Source: Sinorhizobium terangae
GTDB lineage: Bacteria; Pseudomonadota; Alphaproteobacteria; Rhizobiales; Rhizobiaceae
Direction: 5' to 3'
Assembly (NCBI RefSeq): GCF_029714365.1
Contig: NZ_CP121659.1
Coordinates: 2,046,001-2,110,000 of the forward strand
DNA: 64,000 bases
A program made the translations under genes and the position numbers. Each line of letters starts with the position of its first letter. The first letter of the stretch is position 1. The notes beneath the pieces are model-generated. The model had not been told where the DNA came from. It saw only the letters and a list, made by a program, of their open reading frames with translations, and did no database searches. Shown here one piece after another: positions 35,343 to 44,374 of the stretch.

Positions 35343-35989
35343 CCGAGACAGGCGACCGGCGGCCGCTTGCAAGCCGCAACACACGCTGGGCCGGCGCGAT
35401 CGCTCGCTGGATGGCGGCGCGGGCGATCACGCCCAACCAGATCTCGCAAGCGAGCATGGTGGCCGCGGCTCTCGCCGGCGGTGCGTTCTTCCTGGCAGGG
35501 CAGAACATGGGCGGGGTGCGGATCGCCTGCCTGCTTTTGGCCGCCCTGTTCTGCCAGCTCCGGCTGCTCTGCAACCTCTTTGACGGCATGGTCGCCGTCG
35601 AGGGCGGCAAGGGCGAGCCGGATGGCCCTTTCTGGAACGAGTTTCCGGATCGCGTCGCCGACCTCCTCATATTCACGGGGCTCGGCTATGGCATCGGCAC
35701 GCCGGGACTCGGCTGGGCTGCCGGCGCCTTCGCCGTCCTCACCGCCTATGTCCGCGAACTTGGCCGTGCCATCGGGAATCCGAGCGACTTTTCCGGGCCG
35801 ATGGCCAAGCAGCACCGCATGGCGACAGTCACCGCCGCCGCGGCCCTCTCCATCGCCGAGCCTCTGTGGCAAGGCCACAACGAGGTGCTGATCATCGCCC
35901 TCTGGTTGGTCGCCCTCGGCGCGGCGCTGACGGCGTTCCGCCGCGGGCGGGCATTGGTTCGGCGGCTGAAGGAGGCGGGTGGACGCTAG
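35339..35989 (+). CDS. CDP-alcohol phosphatidyltransferase-like protein with altered motif
   Basis: 216 residues, several membrane helices. The family motif is D1xxD2GxxAR...GxxxD3xxxD4. Here the region reads LCNLFDGMVAVEGGKGEPDG followed by PFWNEFPDRVAD: D2, D3 and D4 are present, but D1 is Asn, the AR pair is AV, and the Gly before D3 is changed. The enzyme may use an unusual alcohol or be impaired. It is the last of four overlapping genes for phospholipid synthesis. Start at 35339 gives a 4-base overlap with the upstream gene. Confidence 0.82.
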   Translation: MTETGDRRPLASRNTRWAGAIARWMAARAITPNQISQASMVAAALAGGAFFLAGQNMGGVRIACLLLAALFCQLRLLCNLFDGMVAVEGGKGEPDGPFWNEFPDRVADLLIFTGLGYGIGTPGLGWAAGAFAVLTAYVRELGRAIGNPSDFSGPMAKQHRMATVTAAAALSIAEPLWQGHNEVLIIALWLVALGAALTAFRRGRALVRRLKEAGGR

Positions 35990-36111
35990 CCCGGCAAGGA
36001 GGGCGAACCGTGGCGCGGCGGCTGTGGCGTTCCGGTATTGTCAACGGTGCGCCGGCGACTACGATCCGTAGCTCTCGCGATTTGGTGGCCACTACAAGAG
36101 GAGGATCCGGA

Positions 36112-37125
36112 GTGCGTGTCGCAACGCGAATATTCGTCGCCATCGCTCTCGCTTTTGCCATCGCGTTCGTCACCGTCTGGGCGGCGCTTGCTCTGTGGTA
36201 CCGGCTCCCCGGCCCACCGCTAGCAAAAGCCGCAGCGAGCGGCGCTTTTATCCTGCTCGGCCTTGCGGCGGTCGTCGCGCTCTTCACCCGCTGGCGTTAC
36301 CGAGCCGGCGCCGTCTTTCTCGTGGCGCTTGGCATCATGCTCGCCTGGTGGAGCACAATCAGGCCGCCGAAGGACGCCGATTGGGCCCCGGACGTCGCGC
36401 GTCAGGTGACGGGTGCGCTAGACGGCAACCTGCTGACGCTGACGAATGTCCGCGACTTCGAGTGGCGCAGCAATACCGACTTCACCGAGCGCTGGACGAT
36501 CCGCACCTATGATCTCGACAAGCTGCGTTCGCTCGACCTCTTCATGTCCTACTGGGCCGGTCCCGAAATGGCGCATGTGATCATGAGCTTCGGCTTCGAT
36601 GGCGGCGACCAGCTCGCCTGGTCGATCGAGGTCCGGCGGCGCATCGGCGGCCAGTTCTCGCCCGTTGCCGATCTCTTCAAGAGCAATCCGCTGGTGATCG
36701 TTGCTGCCGACGAGCGCGACGTTGTCCGCGTGCGGTCGAACGTTCGCGGAGAAGACGTCCAGATCTATCGCCTCAGAGCCCCGCCGGAAGCCGCCAGGAC
36801 GCTGCTGCTCGAATATGTCCGGGACGCCAACGCGCTCGCCACGACGCCGGAATTCTACAACTCGATTACGACCAACTGCACGACGACCATCGTCAAGATG
36901 ATGCGCGCCGTCGGCGACGTTGTTCCCCTTGACTGGCGGCTGATCGTCAACGGCTATCTTCCCGACTATGCCTATGACCTCGGCGCCCTGGACACGAACC
37001 TGCCACTCGCCGAACTGCGCACGCTCGCCCACATCAAGGACCGAGCTCAGGCGGCAGGCCTGTCGCCCGACTTTTCGGGGCTGATCCGCGTCGACGTGCC
37101 CTCCCCGCCGCTGCGCACGCAGTGA
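36112..37125 (+). CDS. DUF4105 membrane-anchored protein
   Basis: 337 residues beginning at the GTG 36112, which is preceded by AGGAGG; the frame stays open upstream but has no good start. Two N-terminal membrane helices (IFVAIALAFAIAFVTVWAAL; FILLGLAAVVALFTRWRYRA) precede a periplasmic DUF4105 domain with the conserved Cys block FYNSITTNCTTTIVKMMRAV. Relatives occur in envelope biogenesis settings, but no reaction is established. It follows the lipid cassette by 122 bases on the same strand and may be co-transcribed with it. Confidence 0.82.
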   Translation: MRVATRIFVAIALAFAIAFVTVWAALALWYRLPGPPLAKAAASGAFILLGLAAVVALFTRWRYRAGAVFLVALGIMLAWWSTIRPPKDADWAPDVARQVTGALDGNLLTLTNVRDFEWRSNTDFTERWTIRTYDLDKLRSLDLFMSYWAGPEMAHVIMSFGFDGGDQLAWSIEVRRRIGGQFSPVADLFKSNPLVIVAADERDVVRVRSNVRGEDVQIYRLRAPPEAARTLLLEYVRDANALATTPEFYNSITTNCTTTIVKMMRAVGDVVPLDWRLIVNGYLPDYAYDLGALDTNLPLAELRTLAHIKDRAQAAGLSPDFSGLIRVDVPSPPLRTQ

Positions 37126-37155
37126 TGCTGTTCGGCACGGTCGGCGCGAGCGCCG

Positions 37156-37365
37156 TCACGCCTTCCAGGCGGCCTCGCTCCTTTGTTCGTAGTGGCTGAA
37201 GGCCTTGACCAGCCCACCGAGCACCTCCGCCGAGGTCTCGAACATCGCCTTGAATTGCGGATCATCGACCTTGTCGATGTCCTCGCGCAGATGGTCGATC
37301 AGCGCGTTCAGCTCGCCTTTCATCTTCTGGGTATGATGCGTCGCATTTGCGTCGGTGTGAGCCAT
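37156..37365 (-). CDS. Small hypothetical protein, 69 aa
   Basis: MAHTDANATHHTQKMKGELN with AKAGGAGA-like upstream (AAAGGAGACCAGAG before the ATG at 37365). The protein is mostly helical and charged (LIDHLREDIDKVDDPQFKAM, FETSAEVLGGLVKAFSHYEQ). Similar short proteins are common in rhizobia, but no function is known. Isolated between two longer intergenic stretches. Confidence 0.75.
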   Translation of the reverse strand: MAHTDANATHHTQKMKGELNALIDHLREDIDKVDDPQFKAMFETSAEVLGGLVKAFSHYEQRSEAAWKA

Positions 37366-37927
37366 CTCTGGTCTCCTTTCGTAATCCGATAACCCGCGGC
37401 GCCACGCACCCTATCGGAGGCGCGAAAAACCGCCTGTAACGACTTGAATTTTCGACCAATCCCGTCCTGGTCTGTCCCGGTTCAGGAGGCCATACGAAAG
37501 GCTCAACGTTTCGGATTTGGGACTGGTTCCGGAGCAACCGTCGTCGCACGGAAGACAATCGAATTTCGTTACAGATCGCCCTTAAAAGTTACTGGACCCG
37601 AGCGTGGGATTTGGCAAATATGAGCTCGCAAATCCGTGAGAATTCTTTTCTAAGAATTCATTTCAGTAGCCATTTAGATCAGAGCTCGCTACCGACAGTG
37701 GGCTCTGATTGGGAGTACGAACTCGCAGGAATGGCGGCGATTCCCGAGGGGGGGGATTACAAGCGGATTAGCCCGAAGTCATCATCGGGCGGGCACGGCG
37801 TTTCTGGCAATAGATGAGCGCCAGTATGTGACAGGCATTTCGTCGCGAACTACCATCAGAGTCCGTTCCAGCGGAGCGGGCTCTGTTTTTTGGTTTCGGG
37901 CCACGCCGTCCCCGGAACCAAAGATTA
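37366..37927. other. Intergenic region with a palindrome
   Basis: 562 bases, no gene seen. It is visibly AT-richer around 37600-37700 and contains the perfect inverted repeat GAATTCTT (37640-37647) / AAGAATTC (37652-37659). No recognised repeat family here. Confidence 0.5.
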
Positions 37928-38239
37928 TCAGGATCGGCGGCCAGGGCTTCGGCTGCTTGCAACAAGCCTCAGCCATGGTCCCGAATGGAAGACGCTCATC
38001 AGCAGGTACATCGGCACCATCCCGGTCAAGCGCGACGCATCCTCCATCGACGAGCAGAGCATGTCCGCCGACCCGCCAAGAACGCTGGTCAGCAGCGCCA
38101 TGATCGCGAAGGTCGGCGCCGCCGCGAAGGATAATAGCCAGTCGGCGGCACCGAAAGCGGCGGCGTCGGCGCCTGGGGCGCAGGCAGATCCGCTGCCTGC
38201 GGCCGGCATCCTGTTCGAGCTCTCGCGACGGCGCAGCAT
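37928..38239 (-). CDS. Small membrane protein, 103 aa
   Basis: Starts at the ATG 38239, 5 bases after the stop of the DUF899 gene, so it is probably translated from the same mRNA. Sequence features are an N-terminal Ala/Gly-rich part, a hydrophobic stretch (AADWLLSFAAAPTFAIMALL, TSVLGGSADMLC) and the end block LTGMVPMYLLMSVFHSGPWL, which looks like a conserved pattern in short rhizobial membrane proteins. Function unknown; the DUF899 partner suggests an envelope or redox link. Confidence 0.65.
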   Translation of the reverse strand: MLRRRESSNRMPAAGSGSACAPGADAAAFGAADWLLSFAAAPTFAIMALLTSVLGGSADMLCSSMEDASRLTGMVPMYLLMSVFHSGPWLRLVASSRSPGRRS

Positions 38240-38244
38240 CTGAC

Positions 38245-39036
38245 TCAGCCCCGGCCATAGGCGTCGCGGTGACGCCACCAGATCCCGTTCTCGTTGCGCC
38301 CCAGAGGCGCCCGGTCGAGCCACTGATACATGCCCCACAGGCCATCCAGTCCGCGCGCATAGCTGGAATAGGTGTGGTAGACGACGCCATCATCCAGCGC
38401 AAATGCGCTGACCCCCGGCCTGTCACGCGTATAGGTGGGAACGTCCGTGCCGGTCATGGCCGCGATTTGGGCGACCGGTCCCTCGTCGCCGCGCCACTCC
38501 TGAACGGTCTTGCCGGCAAGCGGCTCAGGCGCCGGCGGCTCGCGGCGGAAGTTGTATTCTATCGTGCCCTTGCGCTGCTCCTCCTCCGTGAACCAGACGC
38601 TGAAGTCGCGATTGAAATCGCCGTCGTTCGAAGAGGCCCAGGGAAAGGTCCATCCCATCCGCTGCTTGAACGCCTGCAGTTTTGCAAGCGGTGCGCGCGA
38701 TATTGCCGAGAAGGCGACATCGTGGTTTTCAAGATGGACGACGATGCCGTTGAACCCATCCGCGATCGAGGAGCAGGAGGGGCACCCGGCCTTGTAGTCG
38801 GGGCCGAACATGAAATGGTAGACGAGGAGCTGCGAGCGACCTTTGAAGAGGTCCTTGAGCGAAACGTTTCCCTCCTCGGTGTCGAACCGGTAGTCCTTGT
38901 CGATCCGCACCCAGGGCAGCGTCTGGCGCCTGAGCGCCAACTCGTCGCTACGCCGCGTCAGCTCCTTCTCCTCCTGGAGCAGGTCGAGCCGTGCTGCGAG
39001 CCACTCGTCACGGGTTCCGGTCACATGTGCCGTCAT
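38245..39036 (-). CDS. DUF899 thioredoxin-fold protein
   Basis: 263 residues from the ATG at 39036, with AAAGGAGAAG before it. The AhpC/thioredoxin-like core contains LLVYHFMFGPDYKAGCPSCS with the CxxC pair (C85, C88), and the C-terminal part has GVSAFALDDGVVYHTYSSYA and RGLDGLWGMYQWLDRAPLG, hallmarks of DUF899. Such proteins are thought to be peroxiredoxin-like. It is divergent from the HTH regulator gene at 39154, which may control it, and is followed by a 103-residue membrane protein. Confidence 0.9.
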   Translation of the reverse strand: MTAHVTGTRDEWLAARLDLLQEEKELTRRSDELALRRQTLPWVRIDKDYRFDTEEGNVSLKDLFKGRSQLLVYHFMFGPDYKAGCPSCSSIADGFNGIVVHLENHDVAFSAISRAPLAKLQAFKQRMGWTFPWASSNDGDFNRDFSVWFTEEEQRKGTIEYNFRREPPAPEPLAGKTVQEWRGDEGPVAQIAAMTGTDVPTYTRDRPGVSAFALDDGVVYHTYSSYARGLDGLWGMYQWLDRAPLGRNENGIWWRHRDAYGRG

Positions 39037-39153
39037 CACTCTTCTCCTTTGGCCATCTGTCGTCGTACCTTCCCGGCGCGACCTGTTGCTTCGTTGGTCC
39101 TAGGTTAGGAGCGGATTTCGAATGGTGAGAGTGACAAGTGTGACGGGATTCCG

Positions 39154-40374
39154 ATGGACTCGCTGATCACCGCCGCGGCACACGCTCTTGCGACGGGTGA
39201 TCCGCTCGGCGCATTGAAGCGGGTTGCGCTGCGCGACGACCCGCCCGCGCTCGCGCTCCGGGGCATCGCCATGGCGCAGCTCGGCGACCTTGTCCGGGCA
39301 AAGGCGCTTCTCAAGAGCGCCGCCCGCGCCTTCGGCAGGAAGGAGGCGGTGGCACGCGCGCGTTGCGTCGTCGCCGAAGCCGAAATCGCCCTCGTCTCGC
39401 GCGATCTCACCTGGCCTGCAAAGGCGCTCGATGCCGCGCGCGCGACGCTCGAAGCGCATGGCGACCGGGTGAATGCCGCGCATGCACTGAACGTCGAGGT
39501 TCGGCGCCTGCTCCTGATCGGCCGCCTCGACGAGGCCGAACGGATGCTCGCCGGCTTCGATCCCTCCCCGCTGCCGCCCGCCTTGCGAGCCGCCCATGAA
39601 CTGGCGGTCGCGGGCATCGCCGCCCGGCGCGTGCAGACGCAGGCCGCGCGCGCCGCGCTCACGCGCGCCGCCGAGGCCGCGCGCGTGGCGGATATCCCGG
39701 CGCTGACGGCGGAGGTCGAAAGCGCATCGCTGGTGCTGAAGACGCCAGCGGCGCGTCTGATCGCGCAAGGCAAGGAACGACCCCTGCTGCTCGAAGAGGT
39801 CGAGGCGCTGCTTTCATCCGGGGCGCTCGTCGTCGACGCTTGCCGCAATGTCGTGCGCGACGAGAGACTGACGGTCTCGCTCGCGACGCGCCCGATCCTT
39901 TTCGCGCTGGCCCGTGCGCTCGCCGAGGCCTGGCCGGGAGACGCGCCGAGGAGCACGCTGCTTTCCCGCGCCTTCCGCGCCAAACACGCTGATGAGTCCC
40001 ATCGCGCGCGGCTCCGGGTGGAAATCGGGCGGCTGCGCGCCGAGCTTCGGGCGCTCGCGGACATAAGCGCGACGAACCGAGGCTTTGCGTTGGCGCCGCG
40101 TCATGCCCGCGAGGTCGTCGTGCTCGCGCCCCCGGTCGAGGAGCGGCACGCGGCGGTGCTCGCCTTCCTTGCCGACGGAGAGTCCTGGTCGAGCTCGGCG
40201 CTGGCGATCGCGCTTGGCGCGAGCCCGCGCACGGTGCAGCGCGCGCTAGATTCCCTTGCGGCGGCCGGCAAGGTGCAGTCCTTCGGCCGCGGGCCGGCGC
40301 GCCGCTGGATGACCCCGCCGCTCACCGGCTTCCCGACAATCTTGTTACTCCCCGGCCCGCTGCCGAGTGACTAG
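39154..40374 (+). CDS. Helical-repeat regulator with C-terminal HTH
   Basis: 406 residues. The N-terminal 200 residues are Ala-rich helical repeats (e.g. MDSLITAAAHALATGDPLGA, LARCVVAEAEIALVSRDLTW-like segments). A winged-helix-like stretch lies around 260-310 (ARALAEAWPGDAPRSTLLSR, RARLRVEIGRLRAEL), and the C-terminus carries ALAIALGASPRTVQRALDSL followed by AAAGKVQSFGRGPARRWMTP, a classic HTH. It is likely a DNA-binding regulator of unknown signal. It is divergent from the DUF899 operon, with 117 bases between starts. Extreme GC content and CGC codons give long opposite-strand frames that are not genes. Confidence 0.78.
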   Translation: MDSLITAAAHALATGDPLGALKRVALRDDPPALALRGIAMAQLGDLVRAKALLKSAARAFGRKEAVARARCVVAEAEIALVSRDLTWPAKALDAARATLEAHGDRVNAAHALNVEVRRLLLIGRLDEAERMLAGFDPSPLPPALRAAHELAVAGIAARRVQTQAARAALTRAAEAARVADIPALTAEVESASLVLKTPAARLIAQGKERPLLLEEVEALLSSGALVVDACRNVVRDERLTVSLATRPILFALARALAEAWPGDAPRSTLLSRAFRAKHADESHRARLRVEIGRLRAELRALADISATNRGFALAPRHAREVVVLAPPVEERHAAVLAFLADGESWSSSALAIALGASPRTVQRALDSLAAAGKVQSFGRGPARRWMTPPLTGFPTILLLPGPLPSD

Positions 40375-40544
40375 TTTGGTCGGCGATCTCATCGGTCACG
40401 GCCGGATTGCTGCAAGCTGGATTAAGACGGATACTTTTCAGCAGGCTTCCGGCTGCAGCGATGTTCGCCCATCGGACCGATGTAAACCAAAGGTGCGGCG
40501 GGCTTCGTGCCATGCTGCAGGAAATCATGTCCCAGGAGGAAATC

Positions 40545-41177
40545 ATGAAACGATCCGCCGCCGAAATTCTTCGTGAATACGGTCCCTTCCCGGAAGCAGA
40601 GCAGGTGCATGGCGTCACCTTCGACGGTCATCAGGTCTGGTTCGCCTCCGGCGAAAAGCTGAACGCCGTGGATCCGGAAAGCGGCCAAATCACGCGCTCG
40701 ATCGATGTCGCCGCCCATGCGGGGACCGCTTTCGACGGTCGGCACCTCTTCCAGATCGCCGAGGATCGCATCCAGAAAATCGATCCGCAGACCGGCCGTG
40801 TGCTCGCGACAATCCCGGCACCGGGCGGCGGTGGTGACTCAGGGCTCGCCTGGGCCGAAGGCACGCTTTGGGTGGGTCAGCACCGTGGCCGCAGGATCCA
40901 CCAGATCGATCCCGAAACAGGCGAGGTCCTCCGCACCATCGAGTCGAACCGCGTCGTCACCGGCGTAACCTGGATCGATGGCGAGCTCTGGCACGGCACC
41001 TGGGAAGGCGACGGGGCCGATGTCCGGCGTATCGATCCCCAGACGGGCGCGGTTCTGGAGCGCCTCGACATGCCGCCCGGTATGGGCGTGTCCGGACTTG
41101 AGTCCGACGGCGGAGATCGCTTCTTCTGCGGCGGTGGAAGCGCCGGGAAGATCAGAGCCGTACGGAGGCCGAGGTAA
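40545..41177 (+). CDS. Beta-propeller protein (glutaminyl-cyclase/YncE-like fold)
   Basis: 210 residues from the ATG at 40545, preceded by AGGAGG at ideal distance; a longer frame to 40407 has no better start. Repeats of about 40 residues carry variations of KIDPQTGRVLATIPAP, QIDPETGEVLRTIES and RIDPQTGAVLERLDMP with Trp-containing strands (VWFASGEKLNAVDPESGQIT). This is a short propeller of the glutamine cyclotransferase / PQQ-like type; without a signal peptide it is cytoplasmic. No catalytic assignment. It follows the HTH regulator gene by 170 bases. Confidence 0.8.
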   Translation: MKRSAAEILREYGPFPEAEQVHGVTFDGHQVWFASGEKLNAVDPESGQITRSIDVAAHAGTAFDGRHLFQIAEDRIQKIDPQTGRVLATIPAPGGGGDSGLAWAEGTLWVGQHRGRRIHQIDPETGEVLRTIESNRVVTGVTWIDGELWHGTWEGDGADVRRIDPQTGAVLERLDMPPGMGVSGLESDGGDRFFCGGGSAGKIRAVRRPR

Positions 41178-41303
41178 GCCTGGGCGCTGCGCCAGCTGCA
41201 GATTCTTTTTTGAGGCATGTCGATTTTCAAGCAACTCGTTCGTCTTTGAGAAGCGCCGCCCTTCCGAGGCGCGGCGTCGCCAATTTTTCCGCGAGGTCTT
41301 TCC

Positions 41304-42539
41304 ATGTCGAATGCGCATATTCAGAAGCAAAGTCCATATCGCTGGGTAATTGTCGCCGCCGGCGGCCTGTTGGGCTGCATCGCGATCGGCGCCATGTTTT
41401 CGCTGCCGGTTTTTCTCCGGCCCATTTCCGAGGAGACCGGGTGGTCCGTCACCGGTGTTTCCAGTGCCATGACCATCGGGTTTATCGCGATGGCGCTCGC
41501 GAGCATGATCTGGGGTAGTCTGTCGGACCGCTGGGGCCCTCGTCTTGTCGTATCGATCGGCTCGGCTGTCTTGGCCGCAGCGCTTGCGCTGGCGAGCCAG
41601 GCGACTTCGCTTATCGAGTTTCAACTCGTCTTCGGTCTGGCTGTCGGTGGCGCAACCGCCGCGATCTTCGCCCCGATGATGGCCTGCGTCACCGGCTGGT
41701 TCGACACGCAGCGCAGCCTTGCCGTGTCTCTCGTGTCGGCCGGCATGGGCATGGCGCCCATGACCATGTCGCCCTTCGCAGCCTGGCTCGTCACCATCTA
41801 TGATTGGAGAACCTCTCTCCTGATCATCGCTGCCCTGACCGGGGCCGTGATGATCCCGGTCGCACTGCTCGTGCGCCGCCCGCCCGCTCTCGAAAGCCAA
41901 AATGCCGTCGCCTCCTCCGACGGAGAGCGGTCCGACATGTCCGTGGCACAGGCGGTAAGATCGCCCCAGTTCATCATCCTGTTTCTGACGAACTTCTTCT
42001 GTTGCGCCACGCACTCGGGCCCGATCTTTCACACGGTGAGTTACGCGATCAGCTGCGGCATCCCGATGATCGCCGCGGTCTCGATCTACAGCGTGGAAGG
42101 ACTGGCCGGCATGGGTGGCCGCGTCGCTTTCGGTCTTTTCGGAGACCGGTTCGGCGCCAAGCGCGTCCTGGTCTCAGGGCTTTTGCTGCAAGCATTCGGC
42201 GCACTGGCCTATTTTTTCGTCCGCGATCTCGGAGCGTTTTATGCCGTGGCGGCGGTGTTCGGCTTCATCTACGCCGGCATCATGCCGCTCTACGCCGTGA
42301 TCGCCCGCGAGAATTTTCCGCTGCGCATGATGGGCACCGTCATCGGCGGAACGGCAATGGCCGGCAGCTTGGGGATGGCCACCGGTCCCTTGGCCGGCGG
42401 CCTGATCTACGACACCTTCGCGAGCTACGGTTGGCTCTATATCGGCGCCTGGGGCATCGGTATTGGCGCCTTCCTGATTGCCTTGACCTTCAGGCCCTTC
42501 CCCAAGGCCAACGCCGAGCCGGCGCCATTGCCAGCGTAA
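41304..42539 (+). CDS. MFS transporter
   Basis: 411 residues with twelve predicted helices. The loop 2-3 motif is GSLSDRWGPRLVVSIGSAVL and the mirrored one GRVAFGLFGDRFGAKRVLVS. The best resemblance is to the OFA / monocarboxylate-porter branch (SLPVFLRPISEETGWSVTGV, NFPLRMMGTVIGGTAMAGSL). It would move an organic anion across the inner membrane. GAGGTCTTTCC precedes the ATG. It converges with the TRAP genes on the other strand, with 92 bases between the stops. Confidence 0.9.
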   Translation: MSNAHIQKQSPYRWVIVAAGGLLGCIAIGAMFSLPVFLRPISEETGWSVTGVSSAMTIGFIAMALASMIWGSLSDRWGPRLVVSIGSAVLAAALALASQATSLIEFQLVFGLAVGGATAAIFAPMMACVTGWFDTQRSLAVSLVSAGMGMAPMTMSPFAAWLVTIYDWRTSLLIIAALTGAVMIPVALLVRRPPALESQNAVASSDGERSDMSVAQAVRSPQFIILFLTNFFCCATHSGPIFHTVSYAISCGIPMIAAVSIYSVEGLAGMGGRVAFGLFGDRFGAKRVLVSGLLLQAFGALAYFFVRDLGAFYAVAAVFGFIYAGIMPLYAVIARENFPLRMMGTVIGGTAMAGSLGMATGPLAGGLIYDTFASYGWLYIGAWGIGIGAFLIALTFRPFPKANAEPAPLPA

Positions 42540-42631
42540 GGGGAGAACGAATGCCGTCGGCCGCGAACAGAATATGTCGCGGCCGTCCAATTTTCTCACT
42601 ACAGTAGCGCAGGCCGAAACGCCACCCGCGC

Positions 42632-44374
42632 TCAACCGTAGAGATATTCCGGCAGCCAGAGCGTCATGCCGGGCCAGAGATACATGATGATCATGCAAAG
42701 GATGACGATCAGCATGTAGGGCATCATGCCGGCAAAGATCTGGTTCAGGGTGACATGCGGCGGCGAAACGCCTTTGAGATAGTAGGCCGACATCGCCACC
42801 GGCGGCGACAGGAAGGCCGCCTGCAGGTTGACGAAGACGAGAACGCCCCAGAGCACCGGGTCGATGTCGAAGTGCCTCAGCATCGGCAGGAAGATCGGCA
42901 CGAAGATGATGATGATCTCGGTCCATTCGAGCGGCCAGCCGAGAAGGAAGATGATCGCCTGCGACAGGAACATGAACTGATGGGGCGTGAGATCGAGCGC
43001 GAGCACCCATTGCTCGATCAGCGCCTGCCCGCCGAGGATGGCGAAGACGGCGGAGAAGAGTGCTGAGCCTACGAAGAGCCAGCACACCATGGCCGTGGTC
43101 TTCGCAGTCAGGAACACCGCCTCCTTGGTGCGTTGCCAGTTGAGTGTGCGGGCCTGGAAGGCAAGCAGGAAGGCGCCGGCGGCGCCGACCGCCGCGGACT
43201 CGGTTGCGGTCGTGATGCCGAACAGGATGACGGCGAGCACGACGACGGTGAGAATGCCGAGCGGCATGACGGAGGAGGCGAGCAGCTTCATCACCTGAAG
43301 CCGCTCCGCGCTCATGTTGCGATAGTAGCGGATGAGGACCAGGGCAGCGATGGCTGCGGTGATACCGAAGGACACATAGAAGGCAGTCGTCGGCCCGTTG
43401 ACGACCGCCGGTCCGCTATCGGCGGCGGGCGCGCCCAACTGCTCCAGCCCCTCCGGCGCTTCCGCCTCGGCCGTGGCCTGCGGATGGATGACGGCATACC
43501 ACCATACCAGCGCGAGGGTGAAGGCAGTCAGCGAGAATGGCACGAGCGCCGCCGCGAAGTTCTTGACGAGCCGCCAATAGGTCAGTCGCCCCTCGCCGGT
43601 CTCCAGCGCCAGCGCCTTCGCCGGCGAGACCAGTGCGCGGAAAAGCCCGGCCAGCATGTTTGGCGAATAGGCGGCCTGCAGTTTGGGCATCCAGGCAGAC
43701 ACCGGAACCCGCGTCTGCTCCTCGGGTAGCGTCGGCGCGATCTTCGGATTGATCGCCGCCCAGCCGAGTATATAAGCGAGATAGAGGAACGACAGGAAGA
43801 AGCCCGGCAACATCGTGGCGGCATAGAGCTTGACGACAGACTGCCCCGCCACCGCCGCATAGACGATGATCATCACCGACGGCGGGATGAGGATCCCGAG
43901 CGTGCCGCCCGCGGTGATCACCCCGGAGGCAAGCTTGACGTCGTAGCCGGCGCGCAGCATCGGGCTCATGGCGATCACGCCCATCAGCACTACCACGGCG
44001 CCGACGAGACCGCTGGCGATGCCCCAGAAGGTGCAGACGATCAGCGTCGCGACGGCGAGCGACGCCGGCACCCGCCGGAACGAAAGCTGGATGCTGTAGA
44101 ACATCTTGTCGACCAGCGCGCCGCGCTCCATCACATAGCCCATCAGCACGAAGAGCGGGATAGAGATCAGCACGTCGTTGGTCATCGCCCCATAGGTCCG
44201 CTGGACCATCAGGTCGAAGACGCGGTTGTCGATCCAGTGCTCGGCCGGATTGTAGAAGGCGTAGAAGCCGAACAGCATGCCGAGCCCCATCAGCGTGAAG
44301 GCGGTCGGAAAGCCCATGATGATGACGACGACGATGAGCACCAGCATCGTCAGTCCGAGGAACTGATCGCTCAC
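42632..44374 (-). CDS. TRAP transporter large permease (DctM/FcbT3-like)
   Basis: 580 residues, longer than the usual 430 because of an insertion (about 300-370, with a Pro/Ala-rich linker EAPEGLEQLGAPAADSGPAV) that is typical of the FcbT3/TakP group. Membrane segments start LGLTMLVLIVVVIIMGFPTA; the conserved ILIPPSVMIIVYAAVAGQSV and GWPLEWTEIIIIFVPIFLPM loops are present. It uses the sodium gradient to import the ligand delivered by the binding protein. Its start overlaps the stop of the small permease gene by 4 bases. Confidence 0.93.
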   Translation of the reverse strand: MSDQFLGLTMLVLIVVVIIMGFPTAFTLMGLGMLFGFYAFYNPAEHWIDNRVFDLMVQRTYGAMTNDVLISIPLFVLMGYVMERGALVDKMFYSIQLSFRRVPASLAVATLIVCTFWGIASGLVGAVVVLMGVIAMSPMLRAGYDVKLASGVITAGGTLGILIPPSVMIIVYAAVAGQSVVKLYAATMLPGFFLSFLYLAYILGWAAINPKIAPTLPEEQTRVPVSAWMPKLQAAYSPNMLAGLFRALVSPAKALALETGEGRLTYWRLVKNFAAALVPFSLTAFTLALVWWYAVIHPQATAEAEAPEGLEQLGAPAADSGPAVVNGPTTAFYVSFGITAAIAALVLIRYYRNMSAERLQVMKLLASSVMPLGILTVVVLAVILFGITTATESAAVGAAGAFLLAFQARTLNWQRTKEAVFLTAKTTAMVCWLFVGSALFSAVFAILGGQALIEQWVLALDLTPHQFMFLSQAIIFLLGWPLEWTEIIIIFVPIFLPMLRHFDIDPVLWGVLVFVNLQAAFLSPPVAMSAYYLKGVSPPHVTLNQIFAGMMPYMLIVILCMIIMYLWPGMTLWLPEYLYG

